From: Sediminivirga luteola
GTDB lineage: Bacteria > Actinomycetota > Actinomycetes > Actinomycetales > Brevibacteriaceae
Length of the DNA stretch: 64,000 bases
Reading direction: 5' to 3'
Assembly (NCBI RefSeq): GCF_014639315.1
Contig: NZ_BMFY01000011.1
Location: 1-64,000 of the forward strand
Shown here: positions 63,077 to 64,000 of the stretch, piece after piece
How positions within the stretch are numbered: position 1 is the stretch's first letter
How the letters are laid out: each line of letters opens with the position of its first letter
The notes under the pieces: model-generated
Databases searched by the model: none
Told to the model about the DNA's origin: nothing
Seen by the model: the letters and a program-made list of their open reading frames with translations, nothing else
Program-made: the position numbers and the translations under genes

Positions 63077-64000
63077 AGTGTCTCCCTCACTCGCGTGGCG
63101 CTCCGCCGCAACTCGTGCGCGACCCCCTCGTTCGGGGCGATGTCCTCCAAGAGCGCGTGCAACGGGGTCAGGCTCGCCCTGACCGCCTGTCCCGCGACAC
63201 TGCGCAGGCGGTCCCGCAGCGCGCCGGCCAGCTCGGCACGCACCTGTCCGCCGAACAGCGAATCCAGGAGGCTCTCCGTCAGCGCGGCGGTACCGGCGAC
63301 GGGGCGAGCGGCGTCACCGCCGGCGGTCTCTCGAGCCGTACCGCTGAGGACTGCCAGCTGCAGCACCGCGGCCACGCCTTTGACGCCGAAGCTCATCACC
63401 CGCGTCTTGGCCCTCTGCTCCGCCTCCGTGACGAGGGTCTCCGCTGCCAGCGACCACTGCCGTGCCGCGGCTTCGGCCTCCTCGGTGGTGCTTTCGGGAA
63501 GCCTCGCGGCCCCCGGATGCTCGGTGAGCGCCGCCAGGCCGGCACCCCGGCGCTGCAGCGCGCCCAGGGCCTCGGCGTGCAGTTCCAAGACGGTCTCCTG
63601 GATCAGCACGGCGAGGTTCCGCCGGATGGCGCCGAGCAGCTGCTCGGCCGCATCGGAGTGACCCCTCGTCCGGGCCAGGCTCGGGGAGATCCCGCGGAAG
63701 AACTGTCCCGAGCCGATGAAGTCCTGCCAGCGGGCGAGCACTTCACCGTGCAGCACCCGCCCGTCCACGAGGGCCTGATCGAGGTCACGCTGCGCGCGGC
63801 CGCGGCTCGCGTCCACGGCGTCCTTCAAGTCCCGGTGCGCGGTCTCCTGCGCCGAGACGGCCGCGGAGAGTTCCTCCAGCCGTGCCGGCAGCGCGCTCAG
63901 CACGGACTGCAACGTCTTCCCGGCGATGCGCTCGCGCGCGTCCGGGCGGGCTCCGAGGCCGAAGAGCCAGGACCGCACCGGCTGTGCCAGCCCCTCCGGG
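63073..64000 (-). CDS. Dynamin-like GTPase, partner protein (C-terminal part; runs off the window)
   Basis: About 309 codons of the C-terminal half are visible and the frame is open to the window's end. It is rich in helices (SVLSALPARLEELSAAVSAQ, RHLDQALVDGRVLHGEVLAR-like segment, ATRVRETL end) with one Gly/Val/Ala hydrophobic stretch (FGVKGVAAVLQLAVLSGTAR). The GTP-binding domain should lie to the right. The paired arrangement with the following gene is the main support for the name. The GTG near 63978 is internal, not the start. Confidence 0.75.
   Translation of the reverse strand, partial: PEGLAQPVRSWLFGLGARPDARERIAGKTLQSVLSALPARLEELSAAVSAQETAHRDLKDAVDASRGRAQRDLDQALVDGRVLHGEVLARWQDFIGSGQFFRGISPSLARTRGHSDAAEQLLGAIRRNLAVLIQETVLELHAEALGALQRRGAGLAALTEHPGAARLPESTTEEAEAAARQWSLAAETLVTEAEQRAKTRVMSFGVKGVAAVLQLAVLSGTARETAGGDAARPVAGTAALTESLLDSLFGGQVRAELAGALRDRLRSVAGQAVRASLTPLHALLEDIAPNEGVAHELRRSATRVRETL

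Overview
The window is chromosomal DNA of a GC-rich actinobacterium, most likely of the order Micrococcales and possibly close to the Arthrobacter/Nesterenkonia group. The case rests on gene order and gene types: rne, chorismate mutase, rplU, rpmA, obgE, proBA, nadD and rsfS in one block; ileS, folC, a DUF4233 gene and ndk in a second; tig, clpP1, clpP2 and clpX in a third; a 5-strand ileS T-box of the translational actinobacterial kind; a homologue of the mycothiol-dependent nitroreductase; and frequent GTG starts with ATGA or GTGA overlaps. The genus is an inference and could be wrong.

Positions 1-10100 form an accessory, partly decayed region. It holds a possibly 5'-truncated PIN-like gene, a recombinase-type HTH protein, a DEDDh exonuclease/BRCT protein, and several relics: an ImmA/IrrE gene with a large internal deletion, a frameshifted MmyB-like XRE regulator, unassigned coding debris near 5 kb, and a DUF1016 (PDDEXK) nuclease gene broken by one missing base. 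Intact genes lie between them (NTF2-like, AraC/GyrI-like regulator, two small membrane proteins, an amino-acid permease, a methyltransferase).

Positions 10184-24263 are mostly core: an alpha/beta hydrolase and GT4 glycosyltransferase pair on the plus strand, then a long minus-strand block running from rne (24263) through chorismate mutase, rplU-rpmA, obgE-proB-proA, a small membrane protein, nadD, a proline-rich tail-anchored protein, rsfS and a histidine phosphatase. Hairpin terminators separate rplU from chorismate mutase, obgE from rpmA, and the small membrane protein from proA.

Positions 24600-30100 hold a vitamin K epoxide reductase-like protein, a TetR/SDR divergent pair whose shared promoter region and both N-termini have been deleted, and a 1093-residue secreted LPXTG protein that carries two complete alkaline phosphatase domains in tandem. 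Positions 29681-45153 are again core: ndk, DUF4233, folC and ileS behind a T-box leader, an SDR and an acyltransferase, valS on the plus strand, then clpX, clpP2, clpP1 and tig, followed by tRNA-Pro(TGG) and tRNA-Gly(TCC).

Positions 45801-50420 are a compact four-gene operon with 4-base overlaps throughout: TetR regulator, NCS1 permease, DUF917 protein and a short hydantoinase/oxoprolinase-family protein. A perfect 9-bp inverted repeat sits directly on the TetR ribosome-binding region. It looks like a self-contained, inducible uptake and breakdown system for a cyclic amide (hydantoin, thiohydantoin or similar) whose substrate is not known from the sequence; it is the best candidate here for an undescribed system. 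The last part (50439-64000) is housekeeping: rpiB, a DsbA-like protein, pepN, mscS, a truncated haemoglobin, two thioesterases, ettA, a lipoprotein, a second ssb and a pair of dynamin-like GTPases, the last running off the window.
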